NCBI RefSeq assembly: GCF_021869535.1
Contig: NW_026262734.1
Coordinates: 81,840,061-81,904,060 of the forward strand
DNA length: 64,000 bases
Source of the DNA: Mytilus californianus
Lineage: Eukaryota; Mollusca; Bivalvia; Mytilida; Mytilidae
Direction of reading: 5' to 3'
The notes beneath the pieces are model-generated. The model saw only the letters and a list, made by a program, of their open reading frames with translations. It made no database searches and was not told the origin of the DNA. The stretch's first letter is position 1, and each line of letters starts with the position of its first letter. A program made the translations under genes and the position numbers. This document shows, in pieces, positions 11,151-21,659 of the stretch.

Positions 11151-12044
11151 AAAATTTGTTACATATGCATTATCAACGAATAAATAGAGAATATCATGTT
11201 ATGAAATCACGTTAGTATTAATATACCAATGCAGTTTTATAGACTTTTAACACAAACAGCATAGTTCAGTTAAGTTGATTTCAAACAAGTCCACGCAATA
11301 AAATTTTTTTTTAGGCGATGCCTAGACTTCCTTTCCAATAAAAATTGAACTATATATATATGAACAGAAACGGGAAAAACTCACTTTTTCAAACGGTACT
11401 TTCGAAGGTTTACAACATATGTGATTTGAACAAAAAAATGCCAACAAAGCATATCCAAACTTGTTGAAAAGCTTTTGAATTGAAGCTACTGGTCTCAATA
11501 TTTCCCAAGGTAATTACAAAAACAATGGTTAACAGGTATATCATATGATCGCTTCAACTTGAAAAATCAAACAACAAGTCATTAAAATGGTTTGGTTCAA
11601 CGGTCGTTAAGAGCCGATTAGTCAATGATATGAATGAAAAGAAAGGATATGGTGTGTCAATTCATGAGCAATGCATGCACACGAAAAAAGAAAGATCGAA
11701 AAAATAACAATTTGATATATGTTCTGCATCTCAAAGCCACGGTTATGTCTGCTTAATATGTGCATTGAAGAACTAGGCTGCGGGGTGATATTAACAAATT
11801 GATCTGGCAAAGAAATATAACGTATACTGTCACGATATACCCGAAAATCTAATGGTAAACTTCATTAACAGTATAAATATTTAGACAACCACAATGCTCG
11901 TGATCATGATGTGAGATACCAATTTGTGCCAAACAATCCTCCTTTTTAGCCACATTTAAACGTTTGCACTATTAGTTAAATATTTAGTACCATTTGCGCA
12001 AAATTTAAAACCCTTAATAATGTCGACGAGGAAAGGCATTACTC
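11151..12044. other. No gene seen
   Basis: AT-rich sequence without supportable features. Confidence 0.45.
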
Positions 12045-12165
12045 GACCAACGCAAGCTCTTTTATATAGCTTAGTTGGCTGAGTGTCAATGTAGCTGGAC
12101 AGTGGACACAGTTCATGCGGTGTTGCCACAATGTCATAGAAGCAGGAGTTCAATTCCCGTAGTTG
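12045..12165 (+). mobile_element. tRNA-derived SINE head (candidate)
   Basis: An A-box-like TAGCTTAGTTGG (12067-12078) and a B-box-like GTTCAATTCC (12148-12157) stand in the right order. They are about 70 bases apart, longer than in a normal tRNA unless it has a long variable region. The cloverleaf is not convincing and no CCA-proximal acceptor pairing was found. I read it as a decayed tRNA-derived SINE promoter rather than a working tRNA. Confidence 0.4.
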
Positions 12166-12261
12166 TAAGAAGAAAACTTTCTAACGCAAATTTGCAGATA
12201 TGATATTGTTGGGATAAGTTTGAGACTTTTATGTATACATGTTAAAGTATATAGGTGAAAT

Positions 12262-12382
12262 TAGAAATTACACGTAATTACTAAACAATTAAGTAAATAC
12301 CTGTAATTATTAATCAATTTAGTAATTACATGTATTTACTGATTGTTTTAGTGATTACAGGTATTCACTGATTTTTTGGTCA
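12262..12382. repeat. Palindrome-rich 29-bp minisatellite
   Basis: Four alternating copies of a TAGTAATTACATGTATTTAC-like unit joined by CTGATTGTTT / TAATCAATT spacers. Adjacent units are near inverse complements. Confidence 0.7.
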
Positions 12383-12559
12383 TCTTTATAGCTTTTTACT
12401 AACTTGATATTTTTGTTTTAAAATTTAAGACATAATTCAAGAAACCAAATAAGAAAATAAAGAGGTAGGGATTGTCGGGCTAACATAAGTGTTATGGAAT
12501 CAAAGGTCCTTCAAGATTGCATGCTCTTTAGTTATGTTTTTGGATTGAAATTGGAAAAT

Positions 12560-12939
12560 GGTTGTTTTTGTAAATTTTGAAACTCGCTATAAATCATTTG
12601 CAACATGTAACACAATGATATAAATCTAAATATGAGAAATACATTTGTGAGGAGTTTATATGCAACTTCGCCTGCTCTTTTTGATGATAGACATTCGATT
12701 ATGCCAAATTTGATTACATGATCCTGATAATTGATAATAGTATCAAAATCTCCATCAGACATACTTTGCATATCAATCAGATCAACTTGCCCTATGACAT
12801 GAGTTAAATTCGGAGTTCGGAATTTTTGTGATTTTACTTTTTCCTTTGACAAAATAAGTTTAACTACGACTTCTTTTGTCAAGACTTTAGCGATGAAGCT
12901 GACATTCTTCACAAATAAACTTATATACATTGATGGCAT
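12560..12939 (-). pseudogene. Integrase-core relic, KRBA2/Gypsy-Ginger type
   Basis: The minus-strand frame contains GQVDLIDMQSMSDGDF followed by INYQDHVIKFGI, LSSKRAGEVAYKLL and YSEFQN. In DDE integrases of the KRBA2/SCAND3-like group the matching blocks are QVDLIDMQS, NYQDHLTKF, KRAAEVA and QSDNGREF. The first catalytic Asp region is kept. The second (DNGREF) reads MIYSEF here, so the active site is lost. It is a fragment with no partner protease or RT nearby. Length and frame support a former transposon protein; the exact clade is inferred. Confidence 0.65.
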
Positions 12940-14030
12940 TAAGAGTCACATTTTCATATTTCTGTGTTTCTCTTTTTTATGAGTTTTTCAAGACCTCCCA
13001 ACTTAAGCCTGTATACCTGCAACAAAATTGTATTAAACAGGTCATATAGCAGTTATCCCATCTTTTCTGTAGCAAATATTAATACCCATTCAGGATAAAA
13101 ATACATGTATATGTTTATTAGGTGTTTAGTGGCTATTGACATATTGATAGTGTCGCATAAGAAGCCGAGAACACTAATCCTTACGAAGCACTTGGTCTTG
13201 ATTTGCAAACAGACAGACACAGACGGACATTATTATTTCCGGGTAGGTTTGGTGCTTTCTGGGTTGATTTTTACAATATGTTTAGTACTGTTTTTATTTA
13301 CATCATTAATCACAAATATAAATGGTGGAGGTTGTGTATAAGACGAAACTAGTTTACCCCACTGCATATTGCATGGACCTATTCCAAGTCTGGATTTAAG
13401 GCCTAAAACGGGTCCATGAAAGGGACATGGTATGAACATAGGTTTAGCAAAGCAAGGGGTGCACATGTATCAACTAAACCCCATCCCCTCCTTTTACTAC
13501 AGCCTTTAATCAGGACTGTTATGTAGCTTGTATAGGTTGAATTATTTGAAATACGAAAGAAATGTCATGAAAATCATTACGTACCTTGAGAGAAGATTGT
13601 AATCATCTCATGTCTTTTTTGATGTTTCATTTTCAAATTTTTAATCTGCTGATTATAGAGTTTAGCTTCTCTCTTGGCATTAAGACTCTCTCACATTTTC
13701 ATTGTACAGTTTGAACAAATCCTCTGTAAATATTTTTTCTTTTTCGTCGCCCATTTTCAACAAATATGTTTAAGACAGTTAAACGGGTCATTAGCTGTCA
13801 AATTCATGTTCACTCAAATTCTCGTCGTTCGTTACTTTCTTTTTCCTTTCCTTTCCTTTCCTTTGTTAGCATGAAACCTTCATTTACAAAATCTTATCCT
13901 GCTGCCTGCGAATTCCTGTTGTATTTAAAGTAACGTTGTATTTAATAACGTCACAATATTTAGGCGTCATGCCAAACCATCGCACTTCAGCGAAAGGACC
14001 ATCGTACTTCAACGCAGAAGATCGTACCTC
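12940..14030. other. No gene seen; short (TTTCC)n run
   Basis: Only a (CTTTC)n pentamer run near 13845-13865 stands out. Short open frames here lack coding features. Confidence 0.45.
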
Positions 14031-14038
14031 CGAGTCCT

Positions 14039-14041
<3 letters not shown>

Positions 14042-14069
<28 letters not shown>
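14042..14069. repeat. (AT)n microsatellite
   Basis: About 28 bases of AT at the left edge of the family C array. Confidence 0.95.
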
Positions 14070-14421
14070 CAAGTCTAAATTGAAAACAACGTTCAAACCT
14101 ATGATTGCGTTGGATAAAAACCACAATTTTTATACGTGTGCATGCAAAACAAATTTCTTGTTAGAGGGGTCTAAATACAGCACAAACAACATTTTCCAAA
14201 AGACCAAAAAAGTGAAAAGGTATATTTTAACAAAACGCATTTGACTAACAGGTCGAACAACAAATGCTCTTAAATCCTGCTGACTGCCATTGGCGATTGC
14301 CAAATAAACGGATCACAAGGTGTAATAAATGGATCTTAACTTTAAATTTAATACCAAACAGAAAACAATAAACTTGCGGCGAAGATGGTATATCTCAAAC
14401 AAAGGTGCAAAGATTTTTTGT

Positions 14422-14423
<2 letters not shown>

Positions 14424-14468
<45 letters not shown>
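14424..14468. repeat. (AT)n microsatellite
   Basis: About 45 bases of AT. It begins a ~320-base foreign segment (to about 14790) that interrupts a minus-oriented family C unit. Confidence 0.95.
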
Positions 14469-14471
<3 letters not shown>

Positions 14472-16616
14472 TCTATAAGAATCTACCAACCAGTCAACTT
14501 AATAGGTATTGGATCATCAAAATTGACAATACTACACAAACAGGGAAAATTATATGAGTCTAAAAGATTGTGTAACAATACCGATAAATAGATGGAAAAC
14601 AAAACACTAAAAAGTGTTGAATATCATCGCACAAAGATGGAAAAACTGAACAGATGATATAAATTATACAATAATTGCAAATATTTCGGCTCAACAAATG
14701 GCCTTCCTCAGTGTTAAAAGTTTTAACAATACTGATATATAATGTATAAGGTGTAAACATAGATCAATAATAATACAGGTAAGTTTTGCAAATAAACGGA
14801 TCACAGATGTAACACAATGGATCTTAATTATATTAATTTAATACCAAACAGAAAACAATAAACTTGCGGAAAAGATGGTATACCGCAAACATGAGGTGCA
14901 AAAATATGTACACCATATCCGGATTTCGACAATTAATGTCTCTTCAGTGATGTTAGGAATCGAAACGGTATTTGGAAGGCCATATAATTTACCTCAAATT
15001 GGGATTGACTCTTGAATATTGAAGAGTCGAAATAGGATGAACGGATCATATAAACCCGAAGGCAAATATAATACAAGCCCAAACGAAAAAATATAAACAA
15101 GTCTAAATTGAAAACAACGTTCAAACCTTAGATTGCGTTGGATACAAATTGCAATTTTTATACGTGTGCATGCGAAACAAATTTCTTGGTAGAGGGGTCT
15201 AAATACAGCACAAACAACATTTTCCAAAAGACCAAAAAAGTGAAAAAGTATATTTTTACCAAACGCATTTGACTAGCAGGTCGAACAACGGATGTTCTTA
15301 AACCCTTCTGACTGCCATATCGATTGCCAAATAAACGGATCACAGTTGTAACACAATGGATCTTAATTATATTAATTTAATACCTAACAGAAAACAATAA
15401 ACTTGCGGAGGAAAGGTATACCGCAAACATGAGATGTAAACATTTGTACACCATATCCGGATTTCGACAATTAATGTCTCTTCAGTGATGTTAGGAATCG
15501 AAACGGTATTTGGAAGGCCATATAATTTACCTCAATTTGAAACTCGAAGGCAAATATAATACAAGCCCAAACAAAAAAATATAAACAAGTCTAAATTGAA
15601 AACAACGTTCAAACCTATATATAAATTGCGGTTGTTATCCAACGAAATAATAGGTTTGAACGTTGTTTTCAATTTAGACTTGTTTATATTTTTTCGTTTG
15701 GGCTTGTAATATATTTAACTTCGAGTTTATATTATCCGTTCATCCTATTTCGATTCTTCAAAATTCAAGAGTCAATCCTAAATTGAGGTAAATTTAGTGG
15801 CCTTTCAAATACCGTTTCGATTCCTAACATCACTGAAGAGACATTAATTGTCGAAATCCGGATATGGTGTACAAATTTTTGCACCTCATGTTTGCGGTAT
15901 ACCATTTTTTTCGCAAGTTTATTGTTTTCTGTTTGGTATTAAATTTATAATTAAGATCCATTTTGTTACATCTGGTGATCCGTTTTCTTTGCAATCGCCA
16001 TGGCAGTCAGCAGGGTTTAAGAACATCCGTTGTTCGACCTGCTAGTCAAATGCGTTTTGTTAAAATATACTTTTTCACTTTTTTGTTCTTTTGGAAAATG
16101 TTGTGTGTGCTGTATTTAGACCCCTCTGCCAAGAAATTTATTTTGCATGCACACGTATAAAAATTGCGGTTTTTATCCAACGAAATTATAGGTTTGAACG
16201 TTGTTTTCAATTTGGACTTTTTTATATCATTTCGTTTGGGCTTGTATTATATTTGCCTTCGGGTTTATATAATCCGTTCATCCTATTTCGACTCTTCAAA
16301 ATTCAAGAGTCAATTCTAAATTGTGGTAAATTAAGTGGCCTTCCAAACACCGTTTCGATTCCTAACATCACTGAAGAGACATTCATTGTCGAAATCCGGA
16401 TATGGTGTACAAATTTTTGCACCTCATGTCTGCGGTATACCATCTTTTCCGCGAGTTAATTGTTTTCTGTTTGGTATTAAATTTATAATTAAGATCCATT
16501 TTTTTTTATCTGGTAATCCGTTTTTTTTTTTTTTTTTTTTTTGGCAGTCGCCATGGCAGTCAGCAGGGTGTAAGAACATCCGTTGTTCGACCTGCTAGTC
16601 AAATGCGTTTTGTTAA

Positions 16617-17443
16617 ATAAAATTGAGAATGGAAATTGGGAATATGTCAAAGAGACAACAACCCGACCAAAGAGCAGACAACAGCCGAAGGTCACCAATG
16701 GGTCTTCTGGTTTATGTTGTTTTATGTATCCGTTTTTATTCTGTAGTTAGTCACCACTTCGGTGTTATCATGTATATCTATTATATAGTCATTTTTATAA
16801 ATTTAATGTTTACAAAAGTATGAATTATTCTAAATACTAAGGATTTTCTTATCCCAGACATATAACCTTAGCCGTATTTGGCACAACTTTTTGGAACTTT
16901 TGGTCCTCAATGCTCTTCAACTTTGTACTTGTTTTGGCTTTCGTACTTTTTTTATCTGAGCGTCACTGGTTAGTCTTGTGTGGACGAAACGCGCGTCTTG
17001 CGGATTAAATTTTAAACCTGGTACCTTTTGTTAGCTATTATTCGTATGTTTCTTTGTCCTATATGTTCTCCCATTTATTTGTATTGTAGTCCTGTCATGT
17101 AATGTTGTCATTTTAATGTTATATTTAATATTGCCATAAAAGCGGGAGGTTTGGCTAGCCACAAAACCAGGTTCAACCCACCATTTTTTTTCTTAAAATT
17201 TCCTGTACCAAGTCAGGAAAATGGCAATTGTTATATTATAGTTCGTTTCTGTGTGTGTTACATTTTAATGTTGTGTTTCTGTTCTGTCGTAGTTCTCCTC
17301 TTATATTTGGTGTGTTTCCCTCAGTTTTAGTTTGTTACCCGGATTTGGTTTTTTTTCTCAATCGATTTATGAATTTCGAACAGCGGTATACTACTGTTGC
17401 CCTTATTCTTCAACGCAGCGAGAAAATCCCGCACCCGGAGGTG
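16617..17443 (-). mobile_element. Family A copy inserted in family C, itself split
   Basis: The left part (16617-16705) has GAGAATGGAAATTGGGAATA and GTCAAAGAGACAACAACCCG up to CACCAATGGGTCTT. The right part (17409-17443) resumes exactly in the consensus with CAACGCAGCGAGAAAATCCC and GCACCCGGAGG. Family C sequence stops at GTTAAA before it and resumes with ATACTTTTTCAC after it. Confidence 0.85.
16706..17408 (+). mobile_element. Family G element, complete ~700-bp copy nested in family A
   Basis: The borders are set by the split family A copy. TCTT occurs at both edges and may be a 4-bp target duplication. The element contains CTTTTGGTCCTCAATGCTC, GACGAAACGCGCGTCTTG, GCGGGAGGTTTGGCTAGCC, AGGTTCAACCCACCATTT, the core CCTGTACCAAGTCAGGA (17202-17217) and GAACAGCGGTATACTACTG near the 3' end. 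The second half is repeated at 33140-33530 and in the tandem array. No ORF; probably non-autonomous. Confidence 0.75.
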
Positions 17444-18499
17444 GTCCTCAATATACTTTTTCACTTTTTTGGTCTTTTGGAAAATATTGTTTGTGCTGTA
17501 TTTAGACCCCTCTACCACGAAATTTGTTGTGCATGCACACGTATAAAAGTTGCGGTTTTTATCCATCGCAATTATAGGTTTGAACGTTGTTTTCAATTTA
17601 GACTAGTTTATATTTTTCGTTTGGGCTTGTATTATATTTTCCTTCGGGTTTATATTATCCGTTCATCCTATTTCGACTCTTCAATATTCAAGAGTCAATC
17701 CTAAATTGAGGTAAATCAACTGGCCTTCCAAATACCGTTTCGATTCCTAACATCACTGAAGAGACATTAATTGTCGAAATCCGGATATGGTGTACAAATT
17801 TTTACACCTCATGTTTGCAGTATACCATCTTTTCCGCAAGTTTATTGTTTTATGTTTGGTATTAAATTTATAATTAAGATCCATTTTGTTATATCTGGTG
17901 ATCTGTTTTTTTGACAAGCGCCATGTCAGTCAGCAGGGTTTAAGAACATCCGTTGTTTGACCTGCTAGTCAAATGCGTTTTGTTTAAAATATACTTTTTC
18001 ACTTTTTGGTCTTTTGGAAAATGGTTTTTGTGCTGTTTTTAGACCCCTCTACCAAGAAATTTGTTTTGCATGCACACGTATAAAAATTGCGGTTTTCATC
18101 CAACGCAATCATAGGTTTGAACGTTGTTTTCCATTTAGACTTGTTTATATATATATGTAACACTCAGAAACGTGTCCATCCCCCCAAATGTGTCCAACTC
18201 ACCAAACGTGTGCAAATGACGTCATTAAACTCCCAAACATGTCTACTTGCTAAAGGACACCAAAATGTGTCCTTTTCATGGATGCCCGATCATGTCTACA
18301 TTAAACAAACTTCAATAATGTGTCTTCTTTTATACAAAAATCATATAATTCTTTGTCACAAAAGTTTCTGAGAAAAAAAATCCAGTTGGACTTTATTAAG
18401 TGTATTTTATTTATAGATATTAAATTCAATACAAAACTAATAAAACAATATGTTCCTCCAGATATTCATATTACTTTTACTGTGCGTATTGCTATGTGT

Positions 18500-18848
18500 T
18501 TCTTTTTTCTACATTGACTAGAGGTATAGGGGGAGGGTTGAGATCTCACAAAACATGTTTAACCCCGCCGCATTTTTGCGCCTGTCCCAAGTCAGGAGCC
18601 TCTTGCCTTTGTTAGTCTTGTATATTTTTTAATTTTAGTTCATTTATATGTTTTGGAGTTTAGTGTGACGTCCATTTTTACTGAACTAGCACACAATTTT
18701 ATTTAGGGGCCAGTTGAGGACCACCTCCGGGTGCGGGATTTTCTCGCTGCATTGAAGACCCATTGGTGGCCTTCGGCTGTTGTCTGCTCTTTGGTCGGGT
18801 TGTTGTCTCTTTGACATATTCTCCATTTCCATTCTCAATTTTATTATT
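18500..18848 (+). mobile_element. Family A, longest plus-strand copy
   Basis: Full order: GTTGAGATCTCACAAAACAT, AACCCCGCCGCATTTTTGCG, CCTGTCCCAAGTCAGGAGCC, GTTTTGGAGTTTAGTGTGAC, TCTCGCTGCATTGAAGACCC, GGTCGGGTTGTTGTCTCTTT and CATTTCCATTCTCAATTTTA. It can serve as the local reference copy. Confidence 0.9.
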
Positions 18849-20600
18849 ATTTAAAGACATTCACAAATTTCATATTGAAAAGTCAATCATTATGAAACAT
18901 TTTTAACACTTATTCGAACTTAAAACATGAAATGTACCAATTATACTACACTTTGTGCCAAACCGTTCGACATCGGGGAATTGGTTCGTGTGTAGGGCGT
19001 TAAATACCCTTCTAGATAGACAAAACTTTTTGTGTGGTTTGTGTAGAACACCACCACCTAATACCACCGCATCAAATGCGTATTTCGACAAAAAATGGAT
19101 CTTTAGTGACGCTCGAGGCCAAACTATTAATATATTAGCACAGACGAAATGCCGCAATTAACATTGATTTTATCTGTACAAAAAAATAATAAAACCCAAC
19201 TGTATGATGGTCTGGATGGGGTTTACAGAACAAAAAATAATGGAGTAAAAAAAATCAGAAATAGACAAAAAATTCTCAGAATTTAAGGACCCGCGTCCAT
19301 ACCCCCCTGTATGAGTAATGCCTAATGTACAGTCAATATTTTGATCTATTTTTAATTTCTATATTCGTCATCAATATGGATGAAATATTCAAACTGTGAC
19401 CGACATTAAGATTTTCACTGAATTCTTGTCAAAAAATAAAGTTTGTTATTTGTTTTATCCTTCTTCAGTCTATGACACTTCTGCTTATCTCTGCAACTTA
19501 ACGAGGACACCATTCTTAATTTTCTTCCTTTAAATCAGTAACTCTTTTAATCTCCAGGAATTGTGTCCAAACTAACTCTGTATGATGTTATCGATTTTCA
19601 TTTCTTTTGTCTTTGAACCACAGCGAAACCCCGACTTCATCATTGAATAGATTATTTTCATATTACCGACTTTTGACTCCGGAGTTTATATTTTTACGAC
19701 AGGTTACCTTCTTTGTGGTAGAATATCCTGGTACTCTGTCAAGTAAGAGCAACTTAAAGAAGTAAAATCAAGCTTACGATCGGTACAATTTTTGTCGTTT
19801 GTCCAGGTATTTTCTAATAATTGTTTTTGTTCCGTTAAATTCTACTGATTCTAATGTATTTTTAGTTACATATGCTCTGCAGTTAAGGTTAATAGGACAG
19901 ATTGCAGATATAAAGATTTCTTCACATCTAAGTAACTCTCAATGCAGATACTATTCACAATACACAAATGAATAATGTGAACAGATAACTCAAGTTATCT
20001 GAAATAGCAAAGATTTGATATAGTGTATTATAGTGTATTACTTGATGACATAAAATAAATCTCTATGTACACAGAAATGACAAAACAAAACAAAGGAACA
20101 GGTTGTTATTGCTGCTCTTAGTATTAAACACAAAACCACAGTGAGGCCTTTAACACAGAGCAAAATCTCACACCTGGATCACGTCAAGTTCTAGACTCTT
20201 AGCAAAGGTTTTAGAGGAATGCGTTGCTAAATGTCAACAATGCTATAGCTGTGCATATAATATTGATTCACTAATAGGATCTTTGCATCATAAATAAACG
20301 CATTTATTCTGAAACCAGTTGTTGGCATGATACTTGTTATGCTCTTCTTATATGATTTATGATGGCATGATACTAAACCCCCAACGGGAGGGATCGTGGT
20401 TGATTTTCACATGATGAAGAAATAATCTTTCAATCAGTTTAATTGCAGTCTGGAGCTTGCATGTCAGTAACTGCTTTTAGTCCTCTGTTAATTTATGTTC
20501 ATCATTGTCATTTTGCTTAGTTTTCTTCTGTTACCTATTATAACATCTGACTCTTACTTCTTTTAAACTGAGTGTAACTGTGTGATTTGCTGTGTGTTTG
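18849..20600. other. No gene seen
   Basis: Near 18950-19160 there is a diverged piece with GTGACGCTCGAGGCCAAA, which resembles the front part of family G in a relative of the dispersed repeat group. No gene was recognised in the remainder. Confidence 0.4.
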
Positions 20601-20604
20601 TTTA

Positions 20605-20925
20605 TTCAACATTGGCTAGAGGAAAAGGGGGATGGTTGAGATCTCACAAAACATGCTTAACTCTGCAGCATTTTGCACCAGTCCTAAATCATGAACCTCT
20701 AGTCTTTGCTAGTCTTGTGTGCGTTTTTTTTATATTTTGATTCATTTGTATGTTTTGGAGTTTAGTGTGGCGTCCATTTCGCTGAACTAGTATACATTAT
20801 TGTTTAGGGGCCAGACGAAGGCCGCCTCCCAGTGTGGAATTTTCTCAGTGCGTTGACCCATCGGTGGCCTTGGGCTGTTTTGTCTGCTCTTTGGCACATT
20901 TCCCGTTTCCATTCTCCAATCTATA
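20605..20925 (+). mobile_element. Family A, diverged plus-strand copy
   Basis: Same block order as at 18500-18848 (GGTTGAGATCTCACAAAACA, TTTTGGAGTTTAGTGTGGCG, AGGGGCCAGACGAAGGCCGC), with substitutions in the shared core. Confidence 0.85.
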
Positions 20926-21299
20926 ACCCATCCTAGACAAACCTTATTCAGACAATTTTCAGAAAAGATTGACATTGGTCATACCTAAGTCTCACTGGAA
21001 CTCTAATGTGATGTGTAATTTCTAAAATCTACAGATGCTATTTTATTTTGCAACATCAAGGATTATTTTCCCCATTTCTTTAAACCACTCTCAATTTATA
21101 AACCTGGGTATAGAAGACACTGAATTAAAAAAAGAGTACTTTTATCCACTTTTTAATTGTCTATCTAGTGGATAGTTGTCTTATTGGCAATCATACCACA
21201 CTTTATTTATCGTTATGGAATATTAAATTAACAAAAAAAGACTTCACAAAAAGAGTGACTTCAACAAGATGAAATATCAAGAAATATCAAGAAGGAACA

Positions 21300-21650
21300 G
21301 CAATCAAAACTAAGTACTGAATCACTACTGAAATAAATTAGTCTAGAAACAGTACTAAAATAATAATGAAAAAATCAGTACTTAACCATTACTGAAAAAA
21401 AAACTACTGTTACAGAACTGAAAAACTCAGTACCGTTACAGTACTATATAAATCAGTAATGTTACAGTACTGAAGAAATCAGTACTGTTACAGTGCTGAA
21501 TAAATCAGTATTGTTACAGTACTAAAAACATCAGTACTGAATTTACCAAAAGTAGAACATTACAATTTTATCATGTAGCCGTTCAGTACTGATTTACAAG
21601 AGGGAAGAAATGTACAATAAACGTGTAATGTAATTTTTGGTAGTGTAGAA
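21300..21650 (+). mobile_element. CAGTACTG-rich element, copy 1
   Basis: A dense array of the 8-bp palindrome CAGTACTG and one-base variants every ~13 bases (about 21300-21545). It is followed by a unique flank (about 21557-21648) with GAAATGTACAATAAACGTG and TTTTTGGTAGTGTAG. The flank and array recur in opposite orientation at 54905-55325, so this is a dispersed element carrying an internal minisatellite. Confidence 0.8.
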
Positions 21651-21659
21651 AACAATAAC

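Larger units (their letters stand above)
14071..18150. repeat. Family C: inverted array of a ~538-bp repeat unit
   Basis: Plus-oriented units are anchored by AGGTTTGAACGTTGTTTTC at 15652, 16190, 17576 and 18113. The spacing is 537-538 bases, and about 556 across the nested insertion once that is removed. Minus-oriented units have the complementary anchor ending at 14100, 15128 and 15616. The two arms meet head to head near 15617-15651 around a 35-base spacer, giving a strong hairpin of at least 75 bp and weaker pairing over much more. The unit contains ATCACTGAAGAGACATTAAT, TGTCGAAATCCGGATATGGT, CAATCGCCATGGCAGTCAGC and TGCATGCACACGTATAAA. No protein is encoded; overlapping frames are by-products. 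Confidence 0.85.

Noticed and set aside
12045-12165. Functional tRNA gene
   Set aside because: Acceptor and anticodon stems cannot be drawn and the A-to-B spacing is too long; kept only as SINE candidate.
14994-18518. Several 60-160-residue reading frames repeated on both strands (CFQFRLVYIF, IRSSYFDSSIF types)
   Set aside because: They follow the family C repeat unit, occur in all orientations and have no domain or start context; they are by-products of the repeat.
18903-19161. Overlapping 84- and 68-residue frames on opposite strands
   Set aside because: Mutual shadows in a segment related to dispersed repeats; no recognisable protein.
21300-21650. Regularly spaced repeats resembling a CRISPR array
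   Set aside because: Spacers are short, low-complexity and repeated, the repeat is an 8-bp palindrome, and the DNA is eukaryotic.
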